Program-made: the position numbers and the translations under genes
Source: Coptis chinensis
Lineage: Eukaryota; Streptophyta; Magnoliopsida; Ranunculales; Ranunculaceae
Direction: 5' to 3'
Length of the DNA: 64,000 nucleotides
Assembly (NCBI GenBank): GCA_015680905.1
Contig: CM027385.1
Location: forward strand, 17,056,501-17,120,500
Shown: positions 1 through 11,667 of the stretch, piece after piece
Position numbering within the stretch: the stretch's first letter is position 1
How the letters are laid out: every line of letters begins with the position of its first letter
Notes under the pieces: model-generated
Seen by the model: only the letters and a program-made list of their open reading frames with translations
Told to the model about the DNA's origin: nothing
Databases searched by the model: none

Positions 1-438
1 TCCTAGGGTTAGAGCCCGACCCTCACCGCTTGTGAGTTCCCTTCCATCTTTGGACTCTGTCTTCCTATTAGGAATCCTCTTCTTATGGAAGTCTGAATCT
101 AGACCATATCTTGTTAGAGGCTGGTTTCCTTGTTGATCATAATGTCCCATTGTATATGGGAAGATTATATCTAAAAGGTAACTCTTAAGATATGTCATTA
201 CGACTCCTTCCTTATCATCAAAGATCACCCTCTTCAATTTCTTTCAGTTCAGGAACTGTCCATATCAGTTCCTAACGAATTGGAGAACTTTTATGCTTAG
301 AGACACATACCTACTAAACACGAGATCACTTATTCACAGAACTGATCCGATGGTCCTCATCTCATTCTAGATATCTATAGTCCTGGGTTATTTCCCATAC
401 ACGTGTCATCTATCCAATTACGGGAAATCCCCCCTACA
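1..438 (-). repeat. LTR of family B, partial copy running off the left edge
   Basis: This stretch is the inverted counterpart of 62233-62705: the same sequence can be followed from the left edge to 438. Read on the minus strand it starts TGTAGGGGGGATTTC. The plus-strand copy ends with the mirror of this (GAAAATCCCCTACA), as expected of LTR ends. The G-box-like core ACACGTG lies near the LTR start in both copies. Only the first two thirds of the LTR are in the window; the TATA and primer-binding end lie to the left. The LTR start directly abuts a BED zinc-finger exon scrap, so the element appears to have inserted there. It is an old LTR-retrotransposon piece, exact family not determined. Confidence 0.75.
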
Positions 439-663
439 CTCTTTAATGCTCTTTTTCATCTCAGCCAAGTGCTCAGCAGTGACTTTGGCATATGATTTAC
501 TCCCACTACCAACAACTTTCAGTAGATGACCCCTCACTCTTGGATACGACCTGACAATTACTACCGAACAAAAATTGCATTGAAAATGGACATTGCCTCC
601 TCCTGGAATTTTTTCCAAAACAGTAACATACTTCCAAAGAGGAGGTTTTTCTTGTGAACTCAT
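439..663 (-). pseudogene. BED-type zinc finger fragment (hAT transposase-like N-terminus)
   Basis: The minus strand encodes about 75 residues starting MSSQEKPPLWKYVTVLEK, followed by a C-x2-C pair (FQCNFC) and a GHLL histidine, the order seen in BED fingers of plant hAT transposases and of domesticated BED proteins. The downstream cysteine that usually completes the finger is not there (a tyrosine stands in GSKSYAKVT), so the finger is probably dead. The reading frame is cut at 438 by the LTR of family B. No dimerisation domain or other hAT part is seen. Just upstream (664-730), a segment of about 30 bases including CAGTGGAAT and GAAACAACTGCCCTT occurs twice. It could instead be the first exon of a host BED gene whose rest lies outside. 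Confidence 0.6.
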
Positions 664-1585
664 TTCAGTGGAATTGAAACAACTGCCCTTGCTTGAAAAT
701 TTCAGTGGAATGGAAACAACTGCCCTTTTGCTAGAAGTCGTAGTGCTAACAGTGCCTACAAGTTAAATAAATTCAAAATTAACAATATTCCACGTAATAG
801 GTAGAAACAAATATGCAAAACACCAAAGACAAAGAAAAGCAATCAAATACATCACTATGTTTAACGTGAGTTAGTGGAGATATACATGTTAAATCCTAGC
901 CAGAAGTACTGACAGGAGCGACAGCGACAAACTAAACAACTGTTAAAATGCAATGTAAGTCCTTGATTCTTCTTTTGGCTGTTCCAACAAAAGACAAAAT
1001 GCTCAGATCAGCCTCAATGGCAGCAAAAAGAGCCTCTACTACAAAAAGAATACTAAAGACTAACCATCCTTTGATGAATCGCTAGTCATTATTCTAGCTA
1101 ATAAAAATTAATCCTTGTTTGATTAGAAGTTTAGAACAAAAGGAGTAAAGGACAATAACGTTTTCTAACCTCACCTTTTCTGAGCAGTGAGCAGCAACCT
1201 ATGTCTTCATTCTTCAACAAACAATCAAACACAAACATCAAAATCTCAAAACAAAGCGAGGTGAGAATGAGAATTAGTCAATTAGGTCATGGGTTTAATT
1301 GGCGACTTCGATCAGGACTTCAAGACTTCGCGACTTCAAAACTCACAGCAGAAGCAAGGTGAGAATGAGAATTAGGTCGTGGGCTTTTTTGCTTACTTTG
1401 TCTTTATTGTTTATTTGTTTTTAAAATGTTTATATGTTAACCTGCGTCTTGACCTTGGTTTGACCGCATCCCAACGCGTCCGGACTTGTGTCTAATGTGA
1501 TTGACTGCGTCTTGACCATGTTGATCGTGTCGGACACGCGTTCGTCCCCGCGTCCGCGTCCGACGCAGACACAGACACAGCTCTT
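664..1585. other. Intergenic, no gene seen; CG-rich GTCCG/CGTCC tract at its right end
   Basis: No coding region can be supported. A segment around GGTGAGAATGAGAATTAG occurs twice (about 1258-1290 and 1350-1385), a short direct duplication. At about 1440-1585 the sequence becomes unusually CpG-rich for this region, with repeated CGTCC, GTCTTGACC and GTCGGACACG motifs. Such tracts are common near ends of plant DNA transposons, but no paired end was found. Confidence 0.4.
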
Positions 1586-1983
1586 TACCATGTGCGTCTG
1601 TGCTTTAGAGGTTTTGTCCCACTGAGTTTTCCTAGTAAGGTTTTAATGAGGCAACTGTAAATGAATAGTAATAGAACATTGGGATCCAAAAAAATGCTAC
1701 GGTAGAAAAATTGCACATTGCACTCTTTTTCTTTTGATTTGTTTTTTATTTCAAAAGATTTTCCAATCAAGACTTCAACGAGGTAGTCTTTCTAATATAT
1801 GCGGTGAACACTCAAGGGGGAGTGTTATGAAAGTGACTTATGAATTATGTGAACTATACAAAATGTGATATCTTGTATTCAATAGTCCTCTCATGTATAC
1901 TATAAATTGAAGCATAAGTTAATGAGAAATCCTATCCCAAGTTCGATATCAATTCTTCTATCTAGTTTCATCTTTCTATAACA
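1586..1983 (+). mobile_element. 3' end of a Copia element with its short LTR
   Basis: A purine tract (AAGGGGGAG, ending at 1822) is followed by an LTR of 161 bp from TGTTATGAAAG at 1823 to TTCTATAACA at 1983. It has a TATA-like ACTATAAATTG in the middle and TG...CA ends. The 240 bp before the purine tract resemble the usual 3' untranslated region of small-LTR Copia elements (GGTTTTGTCCCACTG, AAGGTTTTAATGAGGCAA). No coding part and no second LTR are present, so this is a broken 3' remnant. The lineage is probably Ale/Retrofit-like, by the LTR size and pre-PPT text only. Confidence 0.75.
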
Positions 1984-3165
1984 CTTTCTTGATTGTATTT
2001 AATTATTGAATGCATTTTTTATGTACAAGTCCAAAGAAAATACAACAAGTCCAATTGTTCATGTGTCCATCAAGCTTACTCTCAACATTGGAGTATAGTT
2101 AGAGTCAAGGTATCGATCACACCTCAAAACAAGGGAATTCATGTTTAAAGATATTGGAATTAGATCATTGAGGGTGGAGGAGAGAAATGATTTTTATCTT
2201 GTTTTAGGATTTTTGATTATCTATTTGATTTAAAGACAATGAATTATAAAGAACTTAAATTAAGATGGAGAATATGGTAGAGAGAAAAGTGTGGAGAATT
2301 TATTTACCATGTGAATCAAACTACTATTAATGAACATATTTCAATTCATTCTCTCATCTTTACTTCAATCGTAGACAAATCAAGGTAAATATTCAGACTT
2401 TGATCCCTAGTAGAATTTCCAAATCTCTAAAGAGATTCTACTAGCATGAGAGACTAAATTAGCACCCTATCTCTAGGAGCACTTTGATCTTAAATCTTTA
2501 GTTTGTTCTCCACTTCAAAGCATTTTGTAGTACGGAAGATAAGATCAAATAAACTTGTTAAAATTGAAGCAATTGATCAACATTTTCATTAATTGAGTCA
2601 TCCTTGCATTGATTTACCAACCCTCCATAATAGATGGGTTAGCTCATGGTAAAATAACTACAATTAATGAAGATAAAATAAAAAAAAGAGAATTGAAATT
2701 AAAGAAGAAATGTTTAGAATTTAATTGAGGGAAAAGATTTCTAATTCTATAAATAACTAAAATGGGTTCTACTACTGCAAGTAATTTATGCCTAATTTTA
2801 TGACTATAACTAATACCTTCATTGATGATCTCTACCCTCTTTATAGTTGAAGGAGGGTAGAATGAAGGGTTGAGATTATATCTCATCTAACTAATCTAAA
2901 GGTTACAAAACATTTTTACCTAACAAAATCTTAAGGTTATAAAACAAATTAAACTTGCCTAACAAGATCTAATAGTTACAATTTTGATCTTATCCACTTC
3001 ACAACTAAAGTTGGGCCTTGGCAAATATTGAATTGGGCTTCTTTGAACTTCTAAAGGGCTTCTCTTAATCTTTATCATAGGGGCTTTGTCTCCAAATAAT
3101 GCCTTAGCCATTATTCAATGTTAAAATGCTGGTTTTACTGGATTTTCGCTGTTTAAGTATCAAGA
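1984..3165. other. Intergenic, nothing recognisable
   Basis: AT-rich sequence on both strands, with no coding, RNA or repeat-end signal that I can support. Short open stretches here are not conserved-looking. Confidence 0.4.
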
Positions 3166-3905
3166 CCTGCAAAAGCATGAAAACCATTATTATTTTAAAT
3201 AAAATGTTCTTAAGGGGTTATTTACACAGCTTTGGGTCCTTATCACCTGCAAGTTTTTGAAATGATCTAAACGGAAGTGCCATGGTGTGATATACCACAA
3301 TGCTCTAGTGAAAGAGCATTTCAACAAAATATGATGAACAGTATCAATGGGCGAGCCACATAATAGGCAACATTTATCTGGAACATGGAACAAAAGATTT
3401 ATATGATCTCTAGTTGGTAACAACACATTATAATAACATTTCCAGGCAACACATGGTAGCGCAGCTCTAGGATGATTTTCTATATGCCAGAAAGCCAAGT
3501 TTGTGGGATTATTTTTTGTTACAGAGTGAGTACTTAGACTATGATACATTAATTTGACTGTGTGTTCTCCATTTTTTGTGTGTCTCCATTTAAGGTTATC
3601 TTCAGTGTTGCGTTTTAAGAGAAAAATGTTTTGAATCTTAAAACTAGTCTGGGTGTCAAAAAGATTATTGAGAGTATCAACCTTCTAGGATCTAGTGCTT
3701 GTGTCAATGGGGTCAGAGACTTTGTTGTAGTCAGGATGACCTATTGTGTCTTGTAGTCAGGATGACCTCTTGTGTCTTGGGGTACTTTCCCATATGGTGT
3801 ATTAGGCGGTATCCATGAGTCTTGCCAAATGTTGATGTTATCACCAAGACCTACTTTCCAAATAGAGTTGTTTACTAAGGATTGTAGATTTTTTTTTTTT
3901 TGAAA
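3166..3905 (-). mobile_element. LINE 3' fragment with zf-RVT domain
   Basis: The minus strand encodes the zinc-binding region found after reverse transcriptase in plant L1-type LINEs (zf-RVT, PF13966): a CCLLCGSPIDTVHHILLKCSF segment gives the C-x2-C...H...C pattern, preceded by HINLLFHVPDK and followed by an ALW motif. The frame is best between 3190 and 3549; upstream coding is decayed. No RT core is present, so the copy is 5'-truncated. A 26-bp direct duplication (TGTAGTCAGGATGACC...) lies at 3726-3777. A T run sits at 3890-3901, and element A interrupts the flank at 3917. Confidence 0.7.
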
Positions 3906-3917
3906 CCTCTTTGGAAC

Positions 3918-5393
3918 TGATAAGAGCCCAAAACTGTAGTTTTAACCCCTTAACTATCATACTTTTAGACCAATTATGTGAGTAATAATTAAGAGTTAAC
4001 ACCGATTACGTGTTTTATGCATTTCGGGCTTCAAAGTCCATGATGTGCGAAATGTACCACTTTAGCGAGATAAAGGAGCAAAGGTCGGTTACTAAGGAGT
4101 TCCGTGATTAAAGGTCAAGATTCAAGAAGATAAAGCCTTTCTAAAGCCGGTCAAAAGCTGAAAAGTCGACGCGTAAAAACATCATACAAGTCGTGAGAAC
4201 TTCCGAAGGCCATATCTTTGGACTCGGACCTCGAATGGGGTCTACCTTATGTCAAAACGACCGCTCGGGAAAGAGCTTTCCAATGGTCCAAGCCTTGACC
4301 CAATCAGAGGAGTAAAAGTGGACAAAAGTCTGTTGAAGCCAACTGCAGCTGAAGAGGCCTTTTGGATTTGAAAGAATTGGGTTTTGGGCACGATTCTCGG
4401 CCCAAAACATGGCTCCAAGCCCATGCACGATTTTTGGATCTAAAAGTATAAAAACAAAAGCTTAGCTCTTTGTTAATGGTAGATAGTTAGACCTAGATTA
4501 GAAATTAGATTAGTAGCCTCCATTAATTAGTTTTAGATCTCGGTTTTTAGAATTTCATTCCCTGTTTTTAGATTAAAACTTTAAATCATTGTTCTTTATT
4601 GATTAGATAAATAAAATAGTTATTCTTGTCAATTTTCGATTTTTTGTCATTTACAATTTATTAGATCTAATTTCAATTCTTGTTATCATTCAATTCTTAG
4701 TTATTAATTAGATTTCGATTATTGTTTAGTTAAATTTCATAAAGTTAGAATCTTTGTAATATGTTGTATTCAATTTCAATGGGAAATAATGGTTTGATGA
4801 ATCAAGGCTAAAACCTCAATTAGAGGGGTTGATGAAGCCTTGATGAAAACTTAGTTGTATAGTGTAAAAGTAAAAGCGTAGAGTTTATTCCATTCTAGAA
4901 GGTCGTGTTTCGCCATGAGAATGGGTGGACGACCTCACATGCTAGTTATAATTGGTAGAAATGCCATGTTAATTAGGGATTAGAACTAGCAATTCTGACT
5001 GTAAGAACGTAAGAATTGGATTACAACAGTCTATTCTAGGTGATTAAGTTGGATTCGAGGTGGATTCAATTCCCCTCTAATTCTTTATCTAGATTCAAGA
5101 ACATTAGTATTTCCATATATTTCGTAGTGACATTCAACATATTGCTTTCCATATTGCATTGTAGTATAATTCCCCTTCGTAAAGCTCTCATTAGACTTAA
5201 GACCGACAAATTAGACTAGAAAACATTCCATGCTAGAGAACTAGGAGTGGAACGAACTTCCTACTCCACTATATCTCATAGTATTGAGAGTAGAAACTTT
5301 GATAAAAATAGACACGTAGATAGTTTTAGTTTACTTGCGTTTTGAGTTCATCGTTCATTTCGTAGGTAAACTATTCATTTTTATGTTTTATCA
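3918..5393 (+). repeat. 5' LTR of element A
   Basis: Starts TGATAAGAGCCC and ends TTTTATCA. A TATA-like GTATAAAAAC lies near 4447. It matches 11668-13142 nearly throughout. A 98-bp fragment of the same LTR family recurs at 62937. Confidence 0.92.
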
Positions 5394-5395
5394 AA

Positions 5396-5408
5396 TGGCG
5401 CCGCTGCC
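5396..5408 (+). promoter_or_regulatory. Primer-binding site of element A (tRNA-Asp type)
   Basis: TGGCGCCGCTGCC, two bases after the LTR, matches the complement of the 3' end of plant tRNA-Asp(GUC) (TGGCGCCGTTGCC) with one difference. This primer is typical of the Athila/Tat branch of Gypsy. Confidence 0.8.
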
Positions 5409-5539
5409 ATCTTAGTTGCACTTTAGCATTGTTTTCATAGTAGAATTAGTCATTTTTAAGTCCCATTAAACCCACCCACCCTTGTTTGATTCATACTGTG
5501 GTTATCCGTTTCAAGCGTGAAAAATTCCGCCAAAAATTA

Positions 5540-5735
5540 CATCGAAGCGACGACCCTATAAAGAGCACACCTGCGCCTATAGCTGGAACAACCAGCCCTC
5601 ATACCGATCCGCCCTGATTTTACTGGACCACGAGCGCGACCCGCCCTCATACCGAGCGCGACCCGCGCTAACTTACTGGAACACGGAGCGCGACCGCGCC
5701 CTATGCGAGCGCACCTGCGCCCTAAGCAAAATTTT
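5540..5735 (+). repeat. GC-rich degenerate tandem repeat in the leader of element A
   Basis: The untranslated leader contains repeated GAGCGCGACC, CGCCCT and CCCTCATACCGA units, far more GC-rich than the surroundings. Copies of GAGCGCGAC occur at least three times. It may fold strongly; its role in the element's RNA (packaging, dimerisation or translation) is unknown. Confidence 0.6.
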
Positions 5736-5953
5736 CCGGATTTCTACAGGTTTGTTTCGAACTTCGATTTTTTAAGTTTTTCAGTGTTCTAACTTGTTAA
5801 TTACACTGAACACGCGTAAACAAGACGCTATTCATAAGCGAAGCAAGGACGCTATCAGGTATTCCTTTCTTCCATACCTCGCATCTCCAGTTAGAGGTTC
5901 ATACTAATATATCAAGATTGTTTGGATTGTTGTCGTGTTTAGACTTAGACTTG

Positions 5954-8440
5954 CATGAGATTAAGATCTGGTCGGAGAAAAACACCGAACGTAATTAACC
6001 GTCAACATCAACAAACAAATCTATCGAGTATACCAATCACTACCCCTCTAACTACTATCCCACCAACCACACCGACCTGAATGGTGAAGAAAGAGAGACT
6101 CCTCTCTCGACTTTTTTAAAAGCCTTGGCGATAGCCCTAAATCTTGCATCGTTCTAGCGACCCGATGGGGATTTTTGAATTCCCCAAACATATTTAATTT
6201 GTTACCCGTTTTCATGGTTTAGACCATGAAAAACCTTATCGGCATCGCGTAGGATTGAACAAGTCCTTACAACATTCCACCATCCTACGGTTGGTGCGGA
6301 ACAAATTAAATTGAGGGTATTCCCTTTCACCTTAGGCGATAAAGGGCGTCTTGGTTAACGCCCAAAGCGCCTAATTTCAAGGACTTCGTGGGCCAAACTT
6401 GTTCACCGTTTATGGAACATTTTTACCCACCCCAAAGACGGATGAAATGCTTTCCAAGATTCACTTCTTTTACGGAGAATCCTCATGCATCATTTTCAGG
6501 AGGCTTGGAATCGTTTCACCGATCTTCTTATAGAGTGTCCACACCATCACCTAGCAAAAGACCGTTAGTTAGTGCCTTTTTTCAAAGGACTTCTACACCA
6601 CCATAAAGAAGTCCTAGACATAATGAATGGGGTAGTTTCCTAAGTAAAGGAGCCTCGAGGGCATATAAATTTGTGGAAGATCGGACTAAAGCGTAATAAT
6701 AATTGGGGGGGTAGTGACGATTACTCCCCGCTCCCACTAGTTCTTCTTCAACAGCGATTAAAATTACCAAGATGTTTGAGGTTAAATCAGATCCCGAGCT
6801 TAAAACTCTAATTGAATCCCTCACAAAAAGGTAGAGGCCATTTACGTACAACAAAAACCTATCCCCGTAATGAATGTAAATTCAAATCCATGTAGTTTCA
6901 CGTTGGAGTCCCGAGCATCCCGACTCCCATCGTCCTATAGCCTATGAACATTCTTGTTCCATTAATAGTGAACCTAACACCCTTGGAGACAAAATCCCAA
7001 CTTCGGTTGGAGAAATAACCAACAAGTCACACCTACGGGTACAATAATCAATATGTTAGGCCAACGCTTACGGTTATAACCAAGCTCCACCACAACAAGG
7101 ACGGGATCGGGGTAATTATAATAATTATAACAACCAAAGCGCAACCTCGACAAAGTCAAGCACAAGGTCAATGTAGTTATAATAATTATAATGCTAATAG
7201 AGGTATCGTTCGATAAATAATAACTATCACAATCCGCCCATAAATAATCAACGCGAGTTAGTTCGTTCCACACCACCCGTGACTACTACACCCACACAAC
7301 CGGATCGTCTTGACACCTTCATACAAGTGAGCCAACAACTTTTCCAAACCATGGCTCAATCTAACCAACACATTCTACAATCCGTTAATAATTTAAACCA
7401 ACGGTTAGCCCAAGAGAAAGCCCAACCAAAGGCGTTTTCTAGGCCAAAGCGATACCCAACCCTAGAACAAAGCAAACCACGACCTTTGAGGTAAATGGTA
7501 ATACTAGTACGGAAACTACATCCGTAGGTCATTTTAAATGCCATCACCACTTTCCGTTCTTGAAGAGTGGTTGATAACAAAATAACTATGCCTATAGTTA
7601 CCCCATCAATTCTCCACACGGATATCGAACTAGATGCGAAATAGAAACTGAAGAACCTACCACCGTAGAGGTACCGGTTAAACCATAACCTAAGAAACAG
7701 AAAGCCAATGTTACACATCAAGTCGAGCCATACACTAAATATAGAAGCGAAACCACCGTTCCTCGAAATTAGCCATGCTAACCGGGGATACTAACTTTGA
7801 GGAGATTAGGAATGTTTTCAAAAATCTAACGATAAACCTTCCTTTTCTCGAAGCTATAAAAAGCTACCTAACCACGCTAAGTTTCTTAAGGAGTTGTGCA
7901 CTACTAGGCGTAAGACCAACATACCTAAAGGCGCTTTCTAACCTGAGCAGTTCCCAACTTTATCCGAAAATAATGGAATTGTTAAGTACAAGGACCCCGG
8001 TCGATCCCTTTGTCTAAATGCACCTTAGGAGATTCTCACCGACGACGACCCGGCTACTAGACCTAGGGGCTAGTGTTAACTTACTCCCATTTTATTTGTA
8101 TAAATAAATAGGTCTAGAGGAGATGCAACCTACTAAAAATGACATTGCAATTAGGCGATCGGTCTATTAAATTATCCTAAGGGTGTGGTTGAAAACGTCT
8201 TTGGTTAAAGTGCAAAATTTTTACTACCCAAATTAACTTTGTTATCCTCGACCACGAAGTCACTAACGACTCTGTACCTATTATTTTTTAGGGCGTCCCT
8301 TCTTGGCTACTACCAACGCTTTATAAACTGCCGCGATGGTTCGATGTCCTTGTCCTTTGGCTATCTTTACGTTGAGGTAAATGTTTTCAAAGCGAGGACC
8401 GCGATATCTCGATTCATCTACAAATGGCGAGGTTAGCATG
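5954..8440 (+). pseudogene. gag- and protease-like region of element A (fossil)
   Basis: The first ATG after the leader opens a gag-like start rich in arginine, matching the start of the gag of element D near 59909. Farther along is a glutamine-rich stretch (around 7330-7420), then a retropepsin-type LDLGASVNLLP motif near 8060 and an INCRDGSMSLSFG segment near 8330, the usual tail of Athila gag-pro. The region is heavily decayed, with many breaks. Confidence 0.6.
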
Positions 8441-8643
8441 ATCGAGATCTTAGCTCAAGATTACTTCAAAAACATGTTTCGGAGAAACAGATTAACAAAT
8501 TCATTTCCTTCAAAAATTCCGACTTTAACAATGACTCCACGGTAGTAGGCGAAAATCGAAGAAGAATTCACGCAACTCTTTTTGCACCACTTCTTTACCA
8601 CTTCGAGTCCCACCTTGCCAACAACCATTCATCCCTTGATGCT

Positions 8644-8943
8644 ATGACAGAAGATGAATTTTTCAATCTCTATCCCAGTGATCCTTTTGACCCACCTATT
8701 GAGGAATGTCTTGCATATATCAAGATTTATGATGATATGGACTTGAGAGCTCTAGGTGAGAATCATTCACCTTCCATCACCAATATTCCCCACCCTCCAC
8801 CTTTTCAAAGGAACCTTGAGTTTGCACTCGATCCTTTAGTTTCTCCTGTGCTTCATGATTTTTTAAATCCACCTAGTAAACAAATACTTCCCAAGGATAA
8901 ACCACTTGAAACCTTCATTTTCGGACTTGAGACAGGTCCCTAA
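8644..8943 (+). pseudogene. C-terminal gag-pro-like segment of element A (fossil)
   Basis: An acidic, proline-rich open stretch (MTEDEFFNLYPSDPFDPP...) follows the protease-like part, at the place where Athila polyproteins continue towards reverse transcriptase. No RT motif follows. It is the longest open piece in the element; function is not recognisable beyond its position. Confidence 0.45.
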
Positions 8944-11667
8944 CTACACCCATGAATGAGTTTTGTGCTAAACCCACATCCTCATTTTTTCCATGCTTTC
9001 CCTCTAAAACTTATCCCAATCCACCATATTTTCCACAACCATTCACTTTTCCACACTTATTCACTAGGACACCCTCTCGTTCAAAGATGAAACATAAGGT
9101 GCATGCTCGGTTATGTTATAGGTCTATCCGACTTCGCTTTCATTCCACTAGGCTGCGTCGTAGGAAATCTTGGTGCTTGATTGTGTTTGGATATGTTTTC
9201 TATGATATTTATTTATGGAACGATCCACAACTATTTCGGTTGTTGATATATGATAAACTGCATATTCATACATATATTTAGATAAAGTCTCGAGTATCTG
9301 ACTATAAACGACTCAATTTTTGTGTTTGGTGCATTTCCTTTCATTTCCATATATTGGTGAATGCACCATTCAGGTAACCGGCCCTCCCCTATGGAGTGTG
9401 TGGTTGTAAGTACGGATCCTAAGTCCACGGTTCACATAATTCACGTTTTCCACTCTTGCATGTTTTCTTGGTTTTGAGTCATGTTTCTCTATGGTGTGAA
9501 TTATGTCTTTATCTTTGCTTATTATTGTTTTCCTTTATATTAAACCTAATTCATAAAAAGTAAAAAAGTTTAAAGCTATAAAAATAGTAATCTAGCAAGT
9601 CTCGAATCGACCTTAAAAGACCCAAGTTTTAGGTATAATACCAACTTTCTAGAGTATAGGCCAAACAAAAATTCAAAACTTAAAAAGAGTTTTCCAATTT
9701 TGTTTGGGGGTGGCGTATTTTGGTATTCATTTCAAATCTTGTTGCCACCCTAAGCCTGTCATGTTTTACTCCATAGAGGTTGTGTTAGTTAGTGCGTAAT
9801 GGTTTAATTATGCTTCATATTATCATATCATCTTTACAATATTTACATTCACAGTCTTTGCCAATTTTGCCACGTTTCTATGGTAAATTCTTTCCTTATC
9901 TCTTTACACTTTGAGGACAAAGCGTTCGATTGTTTGGGGGTGGGATAGAAACATTTGCAAAAATTAGACACTTTTAGGATGTAAATTATGCACTTTTATT
10001 TATAAAATGTTAAAAATTATAAAAATTAGTTAGTTACATAATTTAATTGTGCTATTGAATTGTTTCATGAACCCCCTTCTCCCAAATTGTTTGGGGGTGG
10101 TATAGAAACACGATGTAAATGTTAAGCACATATTAGGTTGTATATTACGTATTATTTGTCTTAAAAAAATAAAAATAAAAATAAAAAGTTTATGCTATAC
10201 ACTTAGGAATATTGGTATTGTTTCTTTCTCTATGCTCTTAATAATCTAGAAGTCTCAATGTAGCTTTTGCATTAGAATAGTTTTTAGAAACTTAGGTTAA
10301 TATGTAGATAATAATCTTTGCATCTATCTATAAATATATTACATGAGTATCTATGATTGTTTGGCAATAAGTTTTAAAATCTAGGCTAGAGTACTTATTC
10401 TACAAATCTGTGAGAATATAGCCTAAAGCCTTATATGATGTGAAAACATTTGAGAAATGACACAAGGGAGAAGTATATTCGAATAGAGAAATCACACGTC
10501 CACTTGCTTGACCACTATACCATGTCCTAAAAGAGAATTTAGGCCATTTTTGGATCGATATAGCTAGAAATTCGACCTAAGTATATTTTCCGCTAAGTTA
10601 AGCCCCCATCGAGCCTTTCTTTAGCCTTTTATAAACCACAAATCCTTTACCCCTGTTACAAAAAACAAAAAAAAAAAAAAAAAAAATCAACCTACCCAAT
10701 TTAGAATAAGTCTGAGAATAGAATGAGGAAGAAAGAAGAAGAGAAAAACCTGTGTAAACAAAAATTAGTTAGTTGCTTCAGAAAATAAAGAAAAGAAGTT
10801 TCCATCCAAAGAAAAGAAAAATAAAAATAAAAATAAAATAAAAACTCCAAAAAATAGAATAAAAGGAGTCAAAAGCCAAAGAAAAAGAGAAAAAATATGG
10901 CTAAGGATGGAAACAAAGTGTAAAAGCAAAAATAAATAACAAGGTTTTCTCTAGTTACATAATATGAAGACTCTATTATCTCAGATTTGTCCTTTTTGAA
11001 TATCCATTTCCTTCCTTCTTAAACCATCTCCTAATCCCCGAAACACCTAATAAAGACCTCTAGCTCAATTAGGAGTAGGTTAGTGTGATAGTAAGTGGCA
11101 GATGTGTTTGATCGACTCCGGCTTCCTTGTGTGTCATTGAGATTGTAAGGTAAAGTGTGCCCACTTTCTTGTAGCTTAGAGTAGCGAAACTTGAGTGGAA
11201 AAATCAGAGTGTTGTATCTTGACTATTATTGTGAGAACCTACTTAAGGACGCTTATTCCGAAGTTTGAAAACGGACCTGCTATTGCATTTCATAATATTA
11301 CTCATTGTATATATGTTTATTGTAGATGATTGATTATTATGCATATATTAGCTTAGGTTTTTGACTTGGTTATTCTTGGTCATAGCTAGTGAGATGTATA
11401 GATAATTTGGAGCATGAATAAGGAAACAATAGTTTTCTTTCTTAGTCGTTGTAGTATAGATGAAGTTTGTGAGTACCTTCACTTGGAAAACTCTCACGAG
11501 GCTATAACTCGTCCACTAGGGAATTCCTAGTGGTTTAAGGCCTTGTTGCATATGGTCAATGCAATCGCACTCAGCGAAACGAGAGTAGATAGAACTCCAT
11601 TTTTGGTCACTTATTCTAATTTCTCATCTTTGCTTGAGGACAAGCAAAATGCTGTTTGGGGGTGGTT
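8944..11667 (+). other. Non-coding 3' region of element A with four purine-tract-like motifs
   Basis: About 2.7 kb with no supported coding part. The 13-mer TGTTTGGGGGTGG occurs four times, its GGGGGTGG cores ending at 9713, 9943, 10100 and 11665. Only the last abuts the LTR and is the presumed polypurine tract. An A-rich tract lies at 10667-10686. The part near 11000-11660 is found again, inverted, at 61130-61770 in element C. Confidence 0.75.

Noticed and set aside
6388-7721. Several open frames on both strands in element A
   Set aside because: Chance openings in decayed gag-like sequence; none is a separate gene.
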